Origin: Entonaema liquescens
Lineage: Eukaryota; Ascomycota; Sordariomycetes; Xylariales; Xylariaceae
Length of the DNA stretch: 64,000 nt
Assembly: GCA_902805475.1 (NCBI GenBank)
Contig: CADCSX010000023.1
Location: 4,092,001-4,156,000, forward strand
Direction: 5' to 3'
The notes under the pieces are model-generated. The model ran no database searches. It was not told the origin of the DNA and worked only from the letters and a program-made list of their open reading frames with translations. The translations under genes and the position numbers were made by a program. This document shows positions 49,393 to 60,997 of the stretch, in pieces. Position 1 is the first letter of the stretch. Each line of letters opens with the position of its first letter.

Positions 49393-52013
49393 CTGGGCAT
49401 ATTTATGCTCAAGTCATTTCCTAACTATATTAATCGACTTATGAGATCGTCATAAACGTATCCTGTTATAATTTCGATATGGGTGTGATAGGTCATATCT
49501 CATGTAGTATTCGATCTGGCTACCTATCTTCAAGGGATGTGGCGCGTCTTTTCTACGCCATTATCCCTGTAGATTCTTACTGCAGTTACCTGAAACCCCT
49601 ATCGGAATCGATGGCCAGCATAGCATACTTCTGGGCCAGGCAAAGTCGATCTGACCCATGCAGTTAAGGGCCATCGCCGGTTGGTTCCCATCTTGCGCCG
49701 AGGAAAGTAAAAGAACAATAGAATGGCTCCGTACCTAGGCTCAGGCGGTAAAAGGAGACTACCATTGGCCTTTGCGCCGTGTTTCGTTTAGAACTATAGT
49801 CTTATTGCCACATTTGACTTATGCCGCCACCCGAAGCATGTTTACATTGTCGCGGTGTTACCAAATTACTCGTCTAATGCATGACAAGTGTTAATGCTTT
49901 CTACAAATAGCTACGAGCCAAAATTTTAAGTAAAGCTCTCCAACTTTCAGGTTCAAAATGGCCTCTTGCCGATGTGCCATATGAACTAGCTGGGTACCTA
50001 GGTAGGCAGTCATCGACGGGTACATTTTCTTCGCAAAATGACAAACAGCCATCGACATCGAGGCTAAGTAACGCTTCTGGCTGCGGTATCCTTTTCAGCT
50101 TGGTATTCATTTAACACTATACGTTATCTGGCAATATAGAAGCTCGGTTACAGGAGATCTGTAATCTGTAAGAGATTAACGTAGTAGCCAAATAACGTAG
50201 ACAAGGTATAGAAAGAGACTAATATCTCAGCTATCCCGGAGTTGCAGCTTACTGGCTGGCTTTTTTTGTTACGAATCCTTCGGAAAACATGACAGAATAC
50301 AATATCATACACCAGCATGGGAAGGGAGAGCCGAAGCTACGTATAGGATCGCCGAAGGGACCACTACAATGTATCCCTACGGGACGTGCAAAAATGATAG
50401 TTCTATATGTCTCCATGACTGACGTGGCCCGTACTAATTTTCTGCGGCATCACAATGCGATGGATGGTACCTGTTACAGCTAGGCAAGTCCGGCACGGAG
50501 AGTGGTATCTTTCTATCTCGGCTCGAACGTTCAGACAATTTTTCGTGGGGGTAATACCGAACCAATTCCAGGCCGACAGCACACAGGGTATTTGAAGTCT
50601 AGACAATAGTCGAGTAAGTGAAAATGACTTGTACAATTGGTTGCTTGAGTTACGTGGTCCGTAATCCCCGACTTGCAGGCGAGGTACGGCAATACGGAGG
50701 CATTTTTGTAATATTGAGTAGTTTCAGCACATATGATCGTAAATGCATCTAGTTATAGTTCAGAGAAGATTCGCCTGCTTGCAAGTTATGAGAAAGCGAC
50801 GTCATGTAGTAGTCTATGAGTGATACATAGTCAAACTATGGCATATCCGGCGCTTCTCTGAGGGAAGCGACCAAAGGACTGTTGACAAAATAATCAGGCA
50901 ACCATGCAAACGTGTCGAAGTGCTGTTTTGATAGGGCTTAGGTATGTACCAGTTTGATAGGAATGATTGATAAGAAGGAATAGTGATATCCGAGATTAGT
51001 TGACCAGTTGACCGCCTAGTGACCAGAAAAAGGGGCCTGTTGCCTCTCCTAACAAGTAAGCTGCCCATACCTTACAGGCTAGCTATGGGGACAACTGAAT
51101 AGCACGCAGCACTTCGACCGAGTACAGCTCATGTCCTGATTACTCTTCTCGAATTTGCTACTTTTCGTGTGTGCCCAAATTCCTGTGATGGTACGTTGCC
51201 GATCCTATAACTGAGTAGATATACACGGCAGTTTTCTTCTCTTTTCTTTCAGAGCGGCGTAGGTCATAAACGCCATAGTTCTAATTAATATGAGGCAATC
51301 TTTGGAGGCGTCCGGGGAAAATGGAACCCTATACAAGTTTACTAATGGTATGGTGAGTGGGCGGGTGGATGGCTTACCAGCCATTGATTCGACAGTCAAC
51401 ATCGTCGAAAGTGTGTTGGTTACGGCCAGCGTAAAAACGTCGAAATTAGTCCTTGCCGTCCGTTACACGGCATTATGCCGTTCCCCTTTTTTGGATTAGC
51501 CAGGACAAGGTGACGTTGTTTCCAAGGCTTTATGTGTAGATCTACTAGGTATTACTAGAAACTACCATATCAAACGGCGGGATATTAAATGTTTGTCTTT
51601 CTTATTACTCCTCTGGAGGCAACATGTTATCCGTAAACTACTTGGGTAGGTTTTTGTGTGTTTGAAGCATTTGTGTGTATGAGTCATGTCTTTTTTAAGG
51701 CTGGGAAGGTTTTTACACTTTTAGGCTTGATAAATTGCTACAACGGAGTTCAGCCCCGAATATTTCCATTACTTGGAGAGAATCAACGCCATTACATAGA
51801 TTCGAACATGATCCATTCGTTTCAAATTATGTGACTATTAAATTAGAAATGATACCTAACGAGGGTTCTGATTTTCACTTGGTGACAGTGGGCGGGTTCT
51901 GTATCAATATCTGCCAATTCATGTTGGAGGAGTAATGAGATAATGTCGCGGCGATTCTTTTATTATATGATGTATCATGAATACGATATTCTTAATGGCT
52001 GCGCGAACCATGT

Positions 52014-52035
52014 TGATGATGATGATGATGATGAT
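52014..52035. repeat. (ATG)n trinucleotide repeat
   Basis: About seven consecutive ATG/GAT units in a non-coding stretch, giving a spurious poly-methionine frame. Confidence 0.8.
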
Positions 52036-54601
52036 GAGAGTGTTTACGTCTATTGGGTATGTAAGGCTATCTAAGAGACTGGAACTATCTGAAATACCCC
52101 TACAACGCTGCTCACGAAGCGCTCTTTGGACCGTAGCAGAGCCAGTGTTTCGCCTGACAAAGGAAGCGCGCGAACCACGGGTTGTAGGTAGAAAATTAGG
52201 ACAAGACGATTGAGCAAAGCGAAGTGAGCGACGCCAGCTTTGCTAAAGTGAAACCAGCTACAGATACGCCCGGTGTTAATCAAGCTGGGACTGTGAGCTG
52301 ACTTCCCGTAGCCTTGTGACATGTTGAATTTTGACAGATACCTAGAGTATTGTTGTTAGTGGAGCGAACTATACCAATAGATACCTACTCAGGTAACTCT
52401 CAGGCAACTTGCCAATTCCACAGTTGATTTCCCCTATTGTAATCTACCTGGTTGTTCAGCATCTTCTAAGCCATCTAGCAGGATAATATCTGCAGTTTTG
52501 TCCCTGAAACATATCACCGGAAATGACCTTTGATCTCCAAAGTCCTAGGAGCCAAGGCTACCATCCAACTATAAAAAAAAGTTCTGGGCCTTGGCTTGGC
52601 ACTTTTCCTTGATATCTACCTAATTAATCACATTAAGAGACTTCGCAATAGTTGCTAGTAGGTAGTATGCAGTATTGCCGTAGATGTAATTGATTTTGAC
52701 AATCTTTTATTAGAGAGCTCACCAAAACGACCAGCTGAACGTACAGCCTCAAGCCAACTTCTCGTTACTATAAATAATACTAGCTCTATTCAGGCTGTAA
52801 TACAATGTTTAGGTAAGTCTCTCGAAATAAATACATCACTCTATCATTAGAAGGCTGGCAATTAAAGCCTTACGAAGAGGTAAATTACTTAAAGTAGGAG
52901 GCGCACTCAGCTCAAAACTCGCCTTAGTAGATAAGCAGCCCAGTCAATAACTCGCTTAAAGTGCGGAATTCTCTTACTACATACGCTCCACAGATTGAAA
53001 AGGGAACCTTGGACCGTCCATGGCTCCAGAGCGTATGCAGCGCTGATGGAGATGACTTGCAGAAGGTCCGTGTCAAAATAAGATTAGACTGGATGTAGGT
53101 ATTTGTCAATAATTTGGGGGTAGTGTCTTGCATCCTTATAAATATATTCACACCAAACCGAATCTGGAACTTATGAGGCTCCCGGATATTTGTTGGTTAA
53201 GAATATCAGCTGCGGGAGAACTTCATTATGTAGTGGTAGCTGTTGGCCGAACCCCCTGAGCGCTGTTTGGTCCGGGGGCCGCGTAGGATGCGGGTTGGGT
53301 TACAATACAGCGGTTGCGCCTCGCCGCCGCCTACTTACATGCTACCCTTTTACTTCCTTCGAGGAGATGTCATGCTCCTTGCATGGATTCTAATTGGGTT
53401 TCGTAGAGAACAGTAGTACTCACCAAAAAAAGTCGTAAGAGATAAGTCGCGCTGCTTTGATCCTCTGGAAATTCTCCAACTACCAGGCGAATGCGTGATA
53501 AGTATGAGACCAACTTTTTTCTTCTAATGAGTTTGACACCACAGATTCCTAAAGGGGCTAAGCACTGCTTGGTTGTATTGAATACTCGGAAAATATAGCA
53601 TCACTCTTAATAAGTGATGAGTTACAAGGCTCTGTCGCTATAGTCTCTCCTGTTTCTCCTCACCGAGCGCCGATTTCGAGCTTACGAAAGATTTAAATCG
53701 AACATCAGGATTGTGGCAATGGTGAGTTACTGTGAGCCTATTGTCGCCGCAGACTTCTGAATGCTGCCTCGTGGCTCAGTCGCGATACCTAGTGACTGTC
53801 GTTGATCAAGTTAGACTAGCCCCTGTTATACAAGTATTTGGGATGATTCCCAGCCTGCATTTATTCCCGCGATAGCCGTATGATTGTTACACCCGTTGGG
53901 ACCTAGATTCAAGCAATCCTACACACATGGTAGCTGATCTCAAGTTCAATCGATTCTTTAATCCTCCCCGCGAATCCTTCCTTACTACATCCTATATCAC
54001 TCTATGATAAACGTCTATTGTTTCTGCATTGTGTCAGACTCTAGGCTAGCAAAGTTTAAAGTATTTCTCCCTCAACTGCCCTCAACTGCTCTCTGAGGCC
54101 GTTATCATCTTGGGCATGTAAAGGATCTATTATCATTATCTCCATTATATGATGTGCTTAAACATCTAATAACAATTCACATCTTGATTCTATCTTATTT
54201 ACCTTTGTTATGTCAAAGCATGGACACAGTCAACACCAGAATTGAATATCTGTCAAGTTTGAGACTTAATCGAATACTGACTCTACGGTTAACTGAGTAA
54301 ACTACTAATAAGATCGCATTAGCTACTCGGGAGAAGTTGGACTTGCGGAACTGATCACTACCCTATATTCCGATATTAATAACTGGACCAACTTGGAGCA
54401 TATCAGTGGACGTCCAACATCCACGAACATATTTTTGTCGAACAGGATTCTAGGAGAGAATTTGCCGCTTTGTCGTATATTTAGTCTTTATTTTGGGGCT
54501 CTTCGATACTGGACGGCTGGGAATAGGGGCTGATTTAAAAAGAAACCTTACGTTGAACTTACCCCTTAGGCGACGCCGAAAAGCCTTTTTTGGTACTTGA
54601 T

Positions 54602-55135
54602 ATGTCGTCGAACGAAGCTAGACTTAGCATAGGACAGATCATAGCCATCGTCGCGTCAGTGGTGGCGGCAGTAACGTTCCTAATCGCGGTCCCAATAGCA
54701 GTGCGTTACTATATTATATGGCGGCGGCGGCGGAGGCAGTGCGACATTGAGGAGACACCGAAGAAAGAGTTGGAAACATCATCGGATAGTACGATATCCC
54801 AGAGAGATCAAGGCGACACCGATGAGCCCAGAAATTCGTTTTCTGGTACAATTCGAAGCTCAATATGGGGAGATACAAGTCGTTCTGCTATCCCCGCCTC
54901 TATGTTCGACGGTGATGGCGACGTTTGGGATAGTCGACAATGGCCGCTTCCACCAGGCCATTCGGAACGATACACATTTTTCAGTGAGAGAAGCTCGACG
55001 TCAGTAGACGACGCGACGGAGGTTGAACAATTAGACGGAAGAGATCACGATGAAAACAGGACTGGAAGGAGATTGGAGTTGGGTAGTAAATGTGATAGTA
55101 TATGGGGAATCTCTGAAGCGAGTATAGCACATTGA
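54602..55135 (+). CDS. Single-pass membrane protein, probably a C-terminal part
   Basis: An open frame of 177 residues beginning MSSNEARLSIGQ. One membrane segment (IIAIVASVVAAVTFLIAVPIAVRYYII) is followed by a basic stop-transfer stretch (WRRRRRQ) and an acidic, Ser-rich cytosolic tail with WGD/WDS/WGIS tryptophans. The frame stays open upstream to a possible acceptor (CCCCTTAG at 54562-54569), giving GDAEKPFLVLDMSSNE, which resembles the stalk between an extracellular domain and its anchor. The true gene may therefore have upstream exons that I could not identify in 53.2-54.5 kb. It is not assigned to a family. As a short receptor- or sensor-like protein its topology would be N-out, C-in. 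Confidence 0.55.
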   Translation: MSSNEARLSIGQIIAIVASVVAAVTFLIAVPIAVRYYIIWRRRRRQCDIEETPKKELETSSDSTISQRDQGDTDEPRNSFSGTIRSSIWGDTSRSAIPASMFDGDGDVWDSRQWPLPPGHSERYTFFSERSSTSVDDATEVEQLDGRDHDENRTGRRLELGSKCDSIWGISEASIAH

Positions 55136-55516
55136 GGAGTTTTATTGTTTTTTTATATGAGACATGACGCTGTATAATGAGATATGGAATGTGGAATATA
55201 CTCTTCTCAGAAGAATTCGGGGATCCCGCTTCCCCTTTCCTTTGATATATCTCCACGAATCAGCACTGAAGCACTGGCCTCTATTCGGATCTGATAAAGG
55301 AGAGTACCGGGGCAAACGGAACCTAAATGATCAACCGGGGATGATCCGAATCGGAGTGGTGGGTTCTCTAACCAGGGACAGGTATTGGTGCGCTAATAAT
55401 TAAGGTATGTAGGCAAGCAGCAAAAAAGAAAAACCTGGGGAAGGAACGGGTGACCTTGGCCCTGTAATGAATTGATCTGCCTCCTGGTTGGTTTTAGGTG
55501 ACTTTTAGGTGAGGTG

Positions 55517-55540
55517 CCAATCAATTGTACCAATCAATTG
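55517..55540. promoter_or_regulatory. Tandem CCAAT-containing 11-mer upstream of aspartate aminotransferase
   Basis: CCAATCAATTG occurs twice with two bases between (55517-55527 and 55530-55540), about 340 bp before the aminotransferase start. Paired CCAAT boxes are the classic target of the fungal HAP/CBC complex. Binding here is inference. Confidence 0.45.
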
Positions 55541-55877
55541 CGACATTGCCCTGGTTTCTCTGCAGCTTTTATCGGGTCGCGACTTACTCAACTTGATCTG
55601 AGCAAGAGCTGAGTTAGCAAGAACAGCCCTGATGCACCCTAGGTCCTAAGCTAATTCCCCCATCAGCTAATTCTTTGTCTCCATTGGGATCCGACATCGT
55701 TCGACAACTTTCCCCGAACCATCCAAAATTTACTCATACGAGTCTTTTTCCCTAACTTTCTAGACTTCACACCTCAGACTTAAGTTGTCTGACGTTTGTG
55801 AAATCTTGACTCTTTTCCCTCCCTTTTTGTCTTCATCTTATAGTTTTAAACCTCCGATAAGGTAACTGTCTTTCATC

Positions 55878-57601
55878 ATGCTTCCAGCACTTCGCGTCGC
55901 CACTCGCCGAGCTGCAGCCCGTCGAGGATCGCCCTCAGCTATTGCCTTCCAAGCTGCCAGAGCTGGATCCACTTGGGCCAATGTGCCTCAAGGTCCTCCC
56001 GTATGTTATTTTCGATGCCCCGTGCTTCTAACTTAGTTGAAGATATATGCACGCTTATATTTATATTCAATAAATGCTAACGTTAGAACAATTGTGTAGG
56101 ATGTAAGTTTCGTCGTCTTCACTCCGGATTTATCTCGGATTTGTGAAGATGTCGTTTTTAGTCAATAGCAATAGCTAACGTAAAGCTCCTCTACCGCTCA
56201 CTAGGCCATTCTTGGTATATTTCTCTCTTAATACCAATTGTTCTGACTTGAGGACGTTTTACTTACACTGCGCAGGTATCACCGAAGCTTTCAAGGCCGA
56301 CTCCTTCGAGAAGAAGATAAATCTGGGTATGTTAAGCTCCTTGGACCTTTCATTGCACTTCCTTCATTCCAATGGACAAAGCAAAGATTATTTATTGTAT
56401 CCCAAGGGCTAATAGTCTTCTCTAGGTGTTGGTGCCTATCGAGATGACCAAGGCAAGCCTTACGTGCTCCCCTCCGTCCGTGCCGCTGAGGACAAGATCG
56501 TCGCGAAACGCCTGAACAAGGAATATCTCGGCATTACTGGTCTCCCCGAGTTCACCAAGGCTGCCGCCGAGCTGGCCTATGGAAAAGGCTCATCTGCTCT
56601 TGAGCGTCTGGTCATCACTCAGTCTATCTCCGGTACTGGAGCTCTGCGTATCGCCGCCGCCTTCTTGTCTCGCTTCTACCCGGGCGACAAGACCATTTAC
56701 ATCCCAACCCCTTCGTGGGCCAACCACAAGGCAGTCTTTAACGACTCCGGTCTGAAGGTCGAACAGTACCGCTACTATGATAAGAACACTATTGGTCTGG
56801 ATTTTGAAGGAATGCTAGCGGACATCAAGGCTGCTCCCAAGGGAAGCATATTCCTGTTCCATGCCTGCGCCCATAATCCGACCGGTGTCGACCCTACCAC
56901 TGAGCAGTGGAAGGAGATTAGCAATGCTGTTAAGACTCAGGGTCACTACGCCTTCTTCGACATGGCCTACCAAGGTTTCGCTAGCGGTGACACGAACAAG
57001 GATGCTTTCGCCGTGCGACACTTTGTTGAACAGGGCCACGATATCTGCCTGGCGCAAAGCTTTGCCAAGAACATGGTATACCAACTATCCTACTTAGCTA
57101 TCCTACATTCCATTCATGTAAAGCAACATAAGCTAACGCGAGTAAAAAAAGGGTCTCTACGGAGAACGTGTAGGTGCCTTCTCCATCGTTGCCTCGTCGC
57201 CCGAGGAGAAAAAGCGCATCGAGTCTCAGATCAAGATCCTCATCCGACCCCTATACTCGAACCCCCCGCTACACGGTGCACGCATTGCATCCGAAATCCT
57301 CAACGACCCGGCCCTAAACAAGCAGTGGCTAGGCGAAGTTAAGGGTATGGCTGACCGTATTATTTCCATGCGTGCTCTCCTCAAGGAGAACCTGGAGAAG
57401 CTCGGTAGTGCTCATGACTGGAGCCATATCACGTCGCAGATCGGCATGTTTGCCTATACCGGACTCGATGCCGCCTCTATGGAAAAGCTAGCCAAGGAGC
57501 ATAGCGTTTACGCTACAAAGGATGGACGTATTAGCGTCGCTGGCATCACGTCTGACAACGTTGGACGCCTGGCCGAGGCCATCTACAAGGTCAAGGGTTA
57601 A
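55878..57601 (+). CDS. AAT1: Aspartate aminotransferase, mitochondrial
   Basis: Predicted 428-residue PLP enzyme interconverting aspartate/2-oxoglutarate and oxaloacetate/glutamate, part of the malate-aspartate shuttle. The model is join(55878..56000, 56100..56102, 56205..56214, 56276..56326, 56426..57075, 57152..57601). Exon 1 encodes an Arg/Ala-rich mitochondrial presequence (MLPALRVATRRAAARRGSPS). Exons 2 and 3 are only 3 nt and 10 nt; together the junctions give VPQGPPDAILGITEAFKADSF, the family's N-terminal block. Active-site landmarks are INLGVGAYRDDQGKPYVL, FLFHACAHNPTGVDPT, AFFDMAYQGFASG and SQSFAKNMGLYGERVG, with the PLP lysine at about residue 277 and the intron placed right after AKNM. 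RPLYSNPPLHGARI supplies the substrate-binding arginine. It converges with the next gene. Confidence 0.95.
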
Positions 57602-58103
57602 GACAACCTCTTTTACTATTGAAGTGGAGAGAGGCGGAAATTTCGCATGAAGGGAATGTATTGTATGATGTGAATATTTCAGGGAGGAAAGGGTTCAAAA
57701 AAAAGGGAGCACCATACTCGGTATGACGGCACGAAATAGACGAATGACCTAATGGATGGATCGGTTGGTAAAAGTATCTATTCATTGCGATGTTCCTCTG
57801 GATGATAATGGGGCGGTATACTTGATATATCTCTGCTGGTTTCCCCCTTTTCTGCCTTTTGCATCTACCTGGGCTGTCTCGCCGAATGACGAACGGTACA
57901 CAGCCGATGCTTGTGATATAACCACCACTAGATACCTACGCAAATGGAATTCATTACTAGTTTTCTTCGCCCATGAAGTGATGGCATTGCATTTTGGGGT
58001 ATTCACCATGCCTATGATTAAAAGAATAGTTGAAGGAAATAGAGTGAAAAAAAAAGGGATGAGGGGGGGGATGCGCAATACGTTTTGCAAACAGGTAGAT
58101 CGG
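57602..58103. other. Shared 3' region of two convergent genes
   Basis: About 500 bp between the aminotransferase stop and the stop of the minus-strand unknown gene. Short A-runs are present; no gene. Confidence 0.5.
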
Positions 58104-59307
58104 TTATCTCAATCGATCTAGATCTCCTTTTACTTCGTTAAGTCGTGACTCCATCTCGCGCCAGACCCTGGCCATTTCGCGCATGGTCCGCTCTTTGCTG
58201 CTCTGTTCTGCGCTATATCCTCCGTTCTCGTTAGGTATTACACCATAGTCTTCCAGTTCTGCCTGACGCATACGTAAGGTATCGGCGAGTCGCATCCGCG
58301 CGTCACCCAAGTGCCGTCTATAATTGGTGAGGGCTTGTCGGGCCTCGGGTGGGTATACGGTACGTCTCGTATCCCAGAGCAGGGCCTCGGCAGCGAGGGC
58401 CCAAGCACGTACGGAAAGGTTGGCCTCCTCGGCGCGCAGCTCAGCGGATCGCGCGGCGGGGCCGTGTTTCGACTCGAGCACGCGAATGAGCTGGGCCAGG
58501 GTCGCCGCGTGTTGCGCGAGATGAGAAGCTAGGTCGTACGCGGCACGCTGGCGAGCGAGCGATAACGCAAGTGAGGAACTGGATATAGTGGATAGTAAAG
58601 CGGTGGTTGTCGATGCGAGGGCGGGGACGGAGCGGTGGATGTAGGAGGGGTTGGTATGCGGGTTGAGCACGCGGGCTAGAGCACCGGCTTGGCGAGATAG
58701 TGTAGTAGAGAGAGTGGCGGTTAGGGCGGGGAAGAGGGAAGGGAGATCGGAGAATGGCGGGCGGGAAAGCAGTAGAGCGAGCGCGGATGGTGATAGGGAT
58801 GTAGGATTTGAGAGAAAGGGCGTTAGTAAAAGGAGTAGATCGAGGATCTCAGGAGGTGGAGCTTGATGAGCTGATGTAGAAGTCTGCGTTTGTGGCCTCG
58901 ATCTGGCCCGTCGATTAGGTTGAGATAGGTATTGTTGTTGTGGTTGTTGTAGCTTAGATGAAGGATTGGATGAGGCGGTGCTTGTATTGCTGCTGCTTGG
59001 TTCGGGACTGGCTGCTGCTGCTATCGCGCGGCGAAGGAGATGCTGCTTTGTAGCCTTGAGACGATGAGCCTTAAGTTCCTAGACATAATGCATATTGGTC
59101 AATTGGCTTGTTATATTCATCAACTCTGTTCATATTGGCTCGTATTCGACCTAAACATACATTGTGTACGGCATCTCGCTTCTTAGCTGCCGGGTCGTTG
59201 CTCCGGGTCGATCCGTCAGGGTTGAGAAGCGAGCCGGTAAGAGTTTTGTAGAGACGATCGAAGTCTGGGTTCTGTTTGAGGACGGCCTCGTCTAAAGGGG
59301 GAAGCAT
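58104..59307 (-). CDS. Conserved-looking protein of unknown function
   Basis: A two-exon gene of 373 residues, complement(58104..59078, 59161..59307); the 82-bp intron has a GTATGT donor and a GTCTAG acceptor and splices in phase 0. The N-terminus (MLPPLDEAVLKQNPDFDRLYKTL, then DPAAKKRDAVHNELKAHRLKATKQHLL) looks like a structured helical segment. A Ser/Gln/Pro-rich linker follows, then PPPEILDLLLLLTPFL and an Ala/Leu/Arg-rich helical half (residues about 190-373) with heptad-like spacing and a charged end (REMARVWREMESRLNEVKGDLDRLR). I do not recognise the family. The composition suggests a coiled-coil scaffold, perhaps in a complex, but no function should be inferred. Its start faces mrpl24 across a MITE. 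Confidence 0.8.
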
Positions 59308-60052
59308 TGTGGTATTTTTTGTTTTTCGTTATACGCGCAAGCGTCGGAGGCAGATTAGGTACAGATTGTTGAATTCTATTAATAGGCATGACAATTGAAG
59401 CTTCGTGGATGTACCAAAGGTATTATATGTATACATGTACCTATGTACTTTGGCGGTGAACCCCGCGGTTGATAAGGATAAGATAATCGCGAACGTGGAG
59501 CGGTACCACATGACTTTCGCCCGTTACTTCTATTGGAACTTTTCCATATGCCCTGGTAGTACGAAGGTCCGGGCCAAAAGTTTCGCACATCTGAGCTTTT
59601 TAAGCTTAGGTAAGCTACGTATGAATTAAAAGGAATTGTACGGTATTATCTGAGCTATAGTGGATAGGCTCCCTAAAAATATAGTGATAAGCCCCCTAAT
59701 CCTAGTGTACGGGCCACTATCAACTCCCTATTTAGCATGGGATTAATACAGTGCTAGAAACACCGACAAACGTTGGAATGGGATGCCAAGAATTTAGACA
59801 TGTGCGAAACTTTTGGCCCGGACCTTCGTAGAGCTGTACCTATGTATCTATGCATATATCCGTATATCCCACATATCGAACCAAAGAAGTATTTGTAAAT
59901 CTTCAAATTTGGATATCCAACATCGACCACCAGATTCCGTGCCAATCTCGCCGCCGAAACAACGACATTGGCCCCGCTGGAACACCCATGCGGCCGTGAT
60001 AACGTAGCTCCGCATAGCAATCCTCCTATATAAACCAAACCGGCCGATAGAG
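59308..60052. promoter_or_regulatory. Bidirectional promoter region interrupted by a MITE
   Basis: A 745-bp spacer between the divergent starts at 59307 (minus) and 60053 (plus). The inverted-repeat element at 59560-59830 takes up about a third of it, its right end 222 bp before the mrpl24 ATG. Core promoter elements were not resolved. Confidence 0.5.
59560..59830. mobile_element. MITE with perfect 31-bp inverted ends and TA flanks (Tc1/mariner-like)
   Basis: 59560-59590 and 59800-59830 are perfect 31-base reverse complements, each beginning with TA then CGAAGGTCCGGG. If the outermost TA is the duplicated target, the inverted repeats are 29 bp. The 209-bp interior has no coding capacity. TA duplication and size fit a non-autonomous Tc1/mariner-class MITE. 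Its ends share no similarity with those of the 30.3-kb element, so the two belong to different families. Confidence 0.9.
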
Positions 60053-60997
60053 ATGGCGCCAATGCGACTCTCGGCGCCGTCGCCGTGCTGCATCTCGATT
60101 ACATCACACATCTCTCCTTCTTCTTCTTCCACCACCTCTCGGAGAATACCAACTACAACGATAACACGCGCGCTCAGCACTACTCCTTCCCGTCACCGGC
60201 AAAAGCCCTCCCATCTAACCGTACCCAAGGATAAAGTCCCCGACTATCCCTACGGTCGCTTCCGGACCTACAAGCAGGCGAATGAGGGCGTATTCGCGGG
60301 GTCTAAGATCCGGTTCGGCAACGTGGTCGCCCCCGACCACGGCAATAAGTCTCGCACCACATGGTTGCCTAATCGCCACACCAAGCGACTGTGGTCACCG
60401 AGCCTGGGGGCCTTTATACGCACCCGCATGACCACCGGCGTGCTTAAGACGATAGATCGCCACGGCGGCATTGACGAGTACCTCCTCGGATCCAAGGCCC
60501 GCCGCATCAAGGATCTCGGTCCCGCCGGCTGGGCGCTCCGCTGGAAGATCATGCAGACCCCCGCCGTGCGTGAACGTTTCGCCCGCGAGCGCGCCGCTCT
60601 GGGTCTGCCCCCCAAGGAAGAGGGCCAGGAGACGCTCCCCGGCGAATTGGTTGCCGACGGTGTAACGTCCGAGGCGGTGCTGAGCGAGGTTGACGGCATG
60701 CTAGAGCGTGGTGACGAATTTGTCATAGGCGAGGTGAAGGATGATGAAGATATGATTATCAAGGAAGACGGCGAGGCGATAGGAGAGGCTAGGGAAGCTA
60801 GAAAAACCAGCGAAGTCAGTGAAGTCAGCGTAGCCGCCGAGGCTGTGGAGACTGCCGAGGCCGTCGAGACTGCTGAAACTGCTGAGACTGCTGAGACTGC
60901 TAAGGTTGCTGAGGCTACTGAAACTATCAAGACCGCTGGGCGCACCGTAGAAGGAGAAGAGAAACCCAAAGATGATGACAAGACGCCTAGAGTATAA
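60053..60997 (+). CDS. mrpl24: Mitochondrial ribosomal protein bL28m
   Basis: Predicted 314-residue protein of the mitochondrial large ribosomal subunit, homologous to bacterial L28 and yeast Mrpl24. No intron is needed. The first ~45 residues (RRIPTTTITRALSTTPSRHRQ) are Ser/Thr/Arg-rich and lack acidic residues, as expected for a mitochondrial presequence. The L28 core is at about residues 84-150: GSKIRFGNVVAPDHGNKSRTTW, then LPNRHTKRLWSPSLGAFIRTRM and TTGVLKTIDRHGGIDEYLL. After about residue 200 the protein becomes acidic and ends with a low-complexity repeat of Ala-Glu-Thr/Val units (AVETAEAVETAETAETAETA), longer than in bacterial L28 and probably disordered. It converges on tryptophan synthase (stops 292 bp apart). 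Confidence 0.93.
   Translation: MAPMRLSAPSPCCISITSHISPSSSSTTSRRIPTTTITRALSTTPSRHRQKPSHLTVPKDKVPDYPYGRFRTYKQANEGVFAGSKIRFGNVVAPDHGNKSRTTWLPNRHTKRLWSPSLGAFIRTRMTTGVLKTIDRHGGIDEYLLGSKARRIKDLGPAGWALRWKIMQTPAVRERFARERAALGLPPKEEGQETLPGELVADGVTSEAVLSEVDGMLERGDEFVIGEVKDDEDMIIKEDGEAIGEAREARKTSEVSEVSVAAEAVETAEAVETAETAETAETAKVAEATETIKTAGRTVEGEEKPKDDDKTPRV

Larger units (their letters stand above)
47931..54601. other. Gene-poor tract, 6.7 kb
   Basis: The largest sparsely coding stretch after the left end. The only coding-like signal is the minus-strand set of fragments at 48451-49392. A 69-codon ATG frame on the minus strand (50110-49901) has no recognised domain. It also holds an (ATG)n run at 52014-52035 and GTAGGTA-type motifs (49992-50008). 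The remainder looks non-coding. Confidence 0.5.

Noticed and set aside
50403..51402. Minus-strand frames of 65-84 codons
   Set aside because: No splice-linked partners, no motif, and frames on the opposite strand are equally long.
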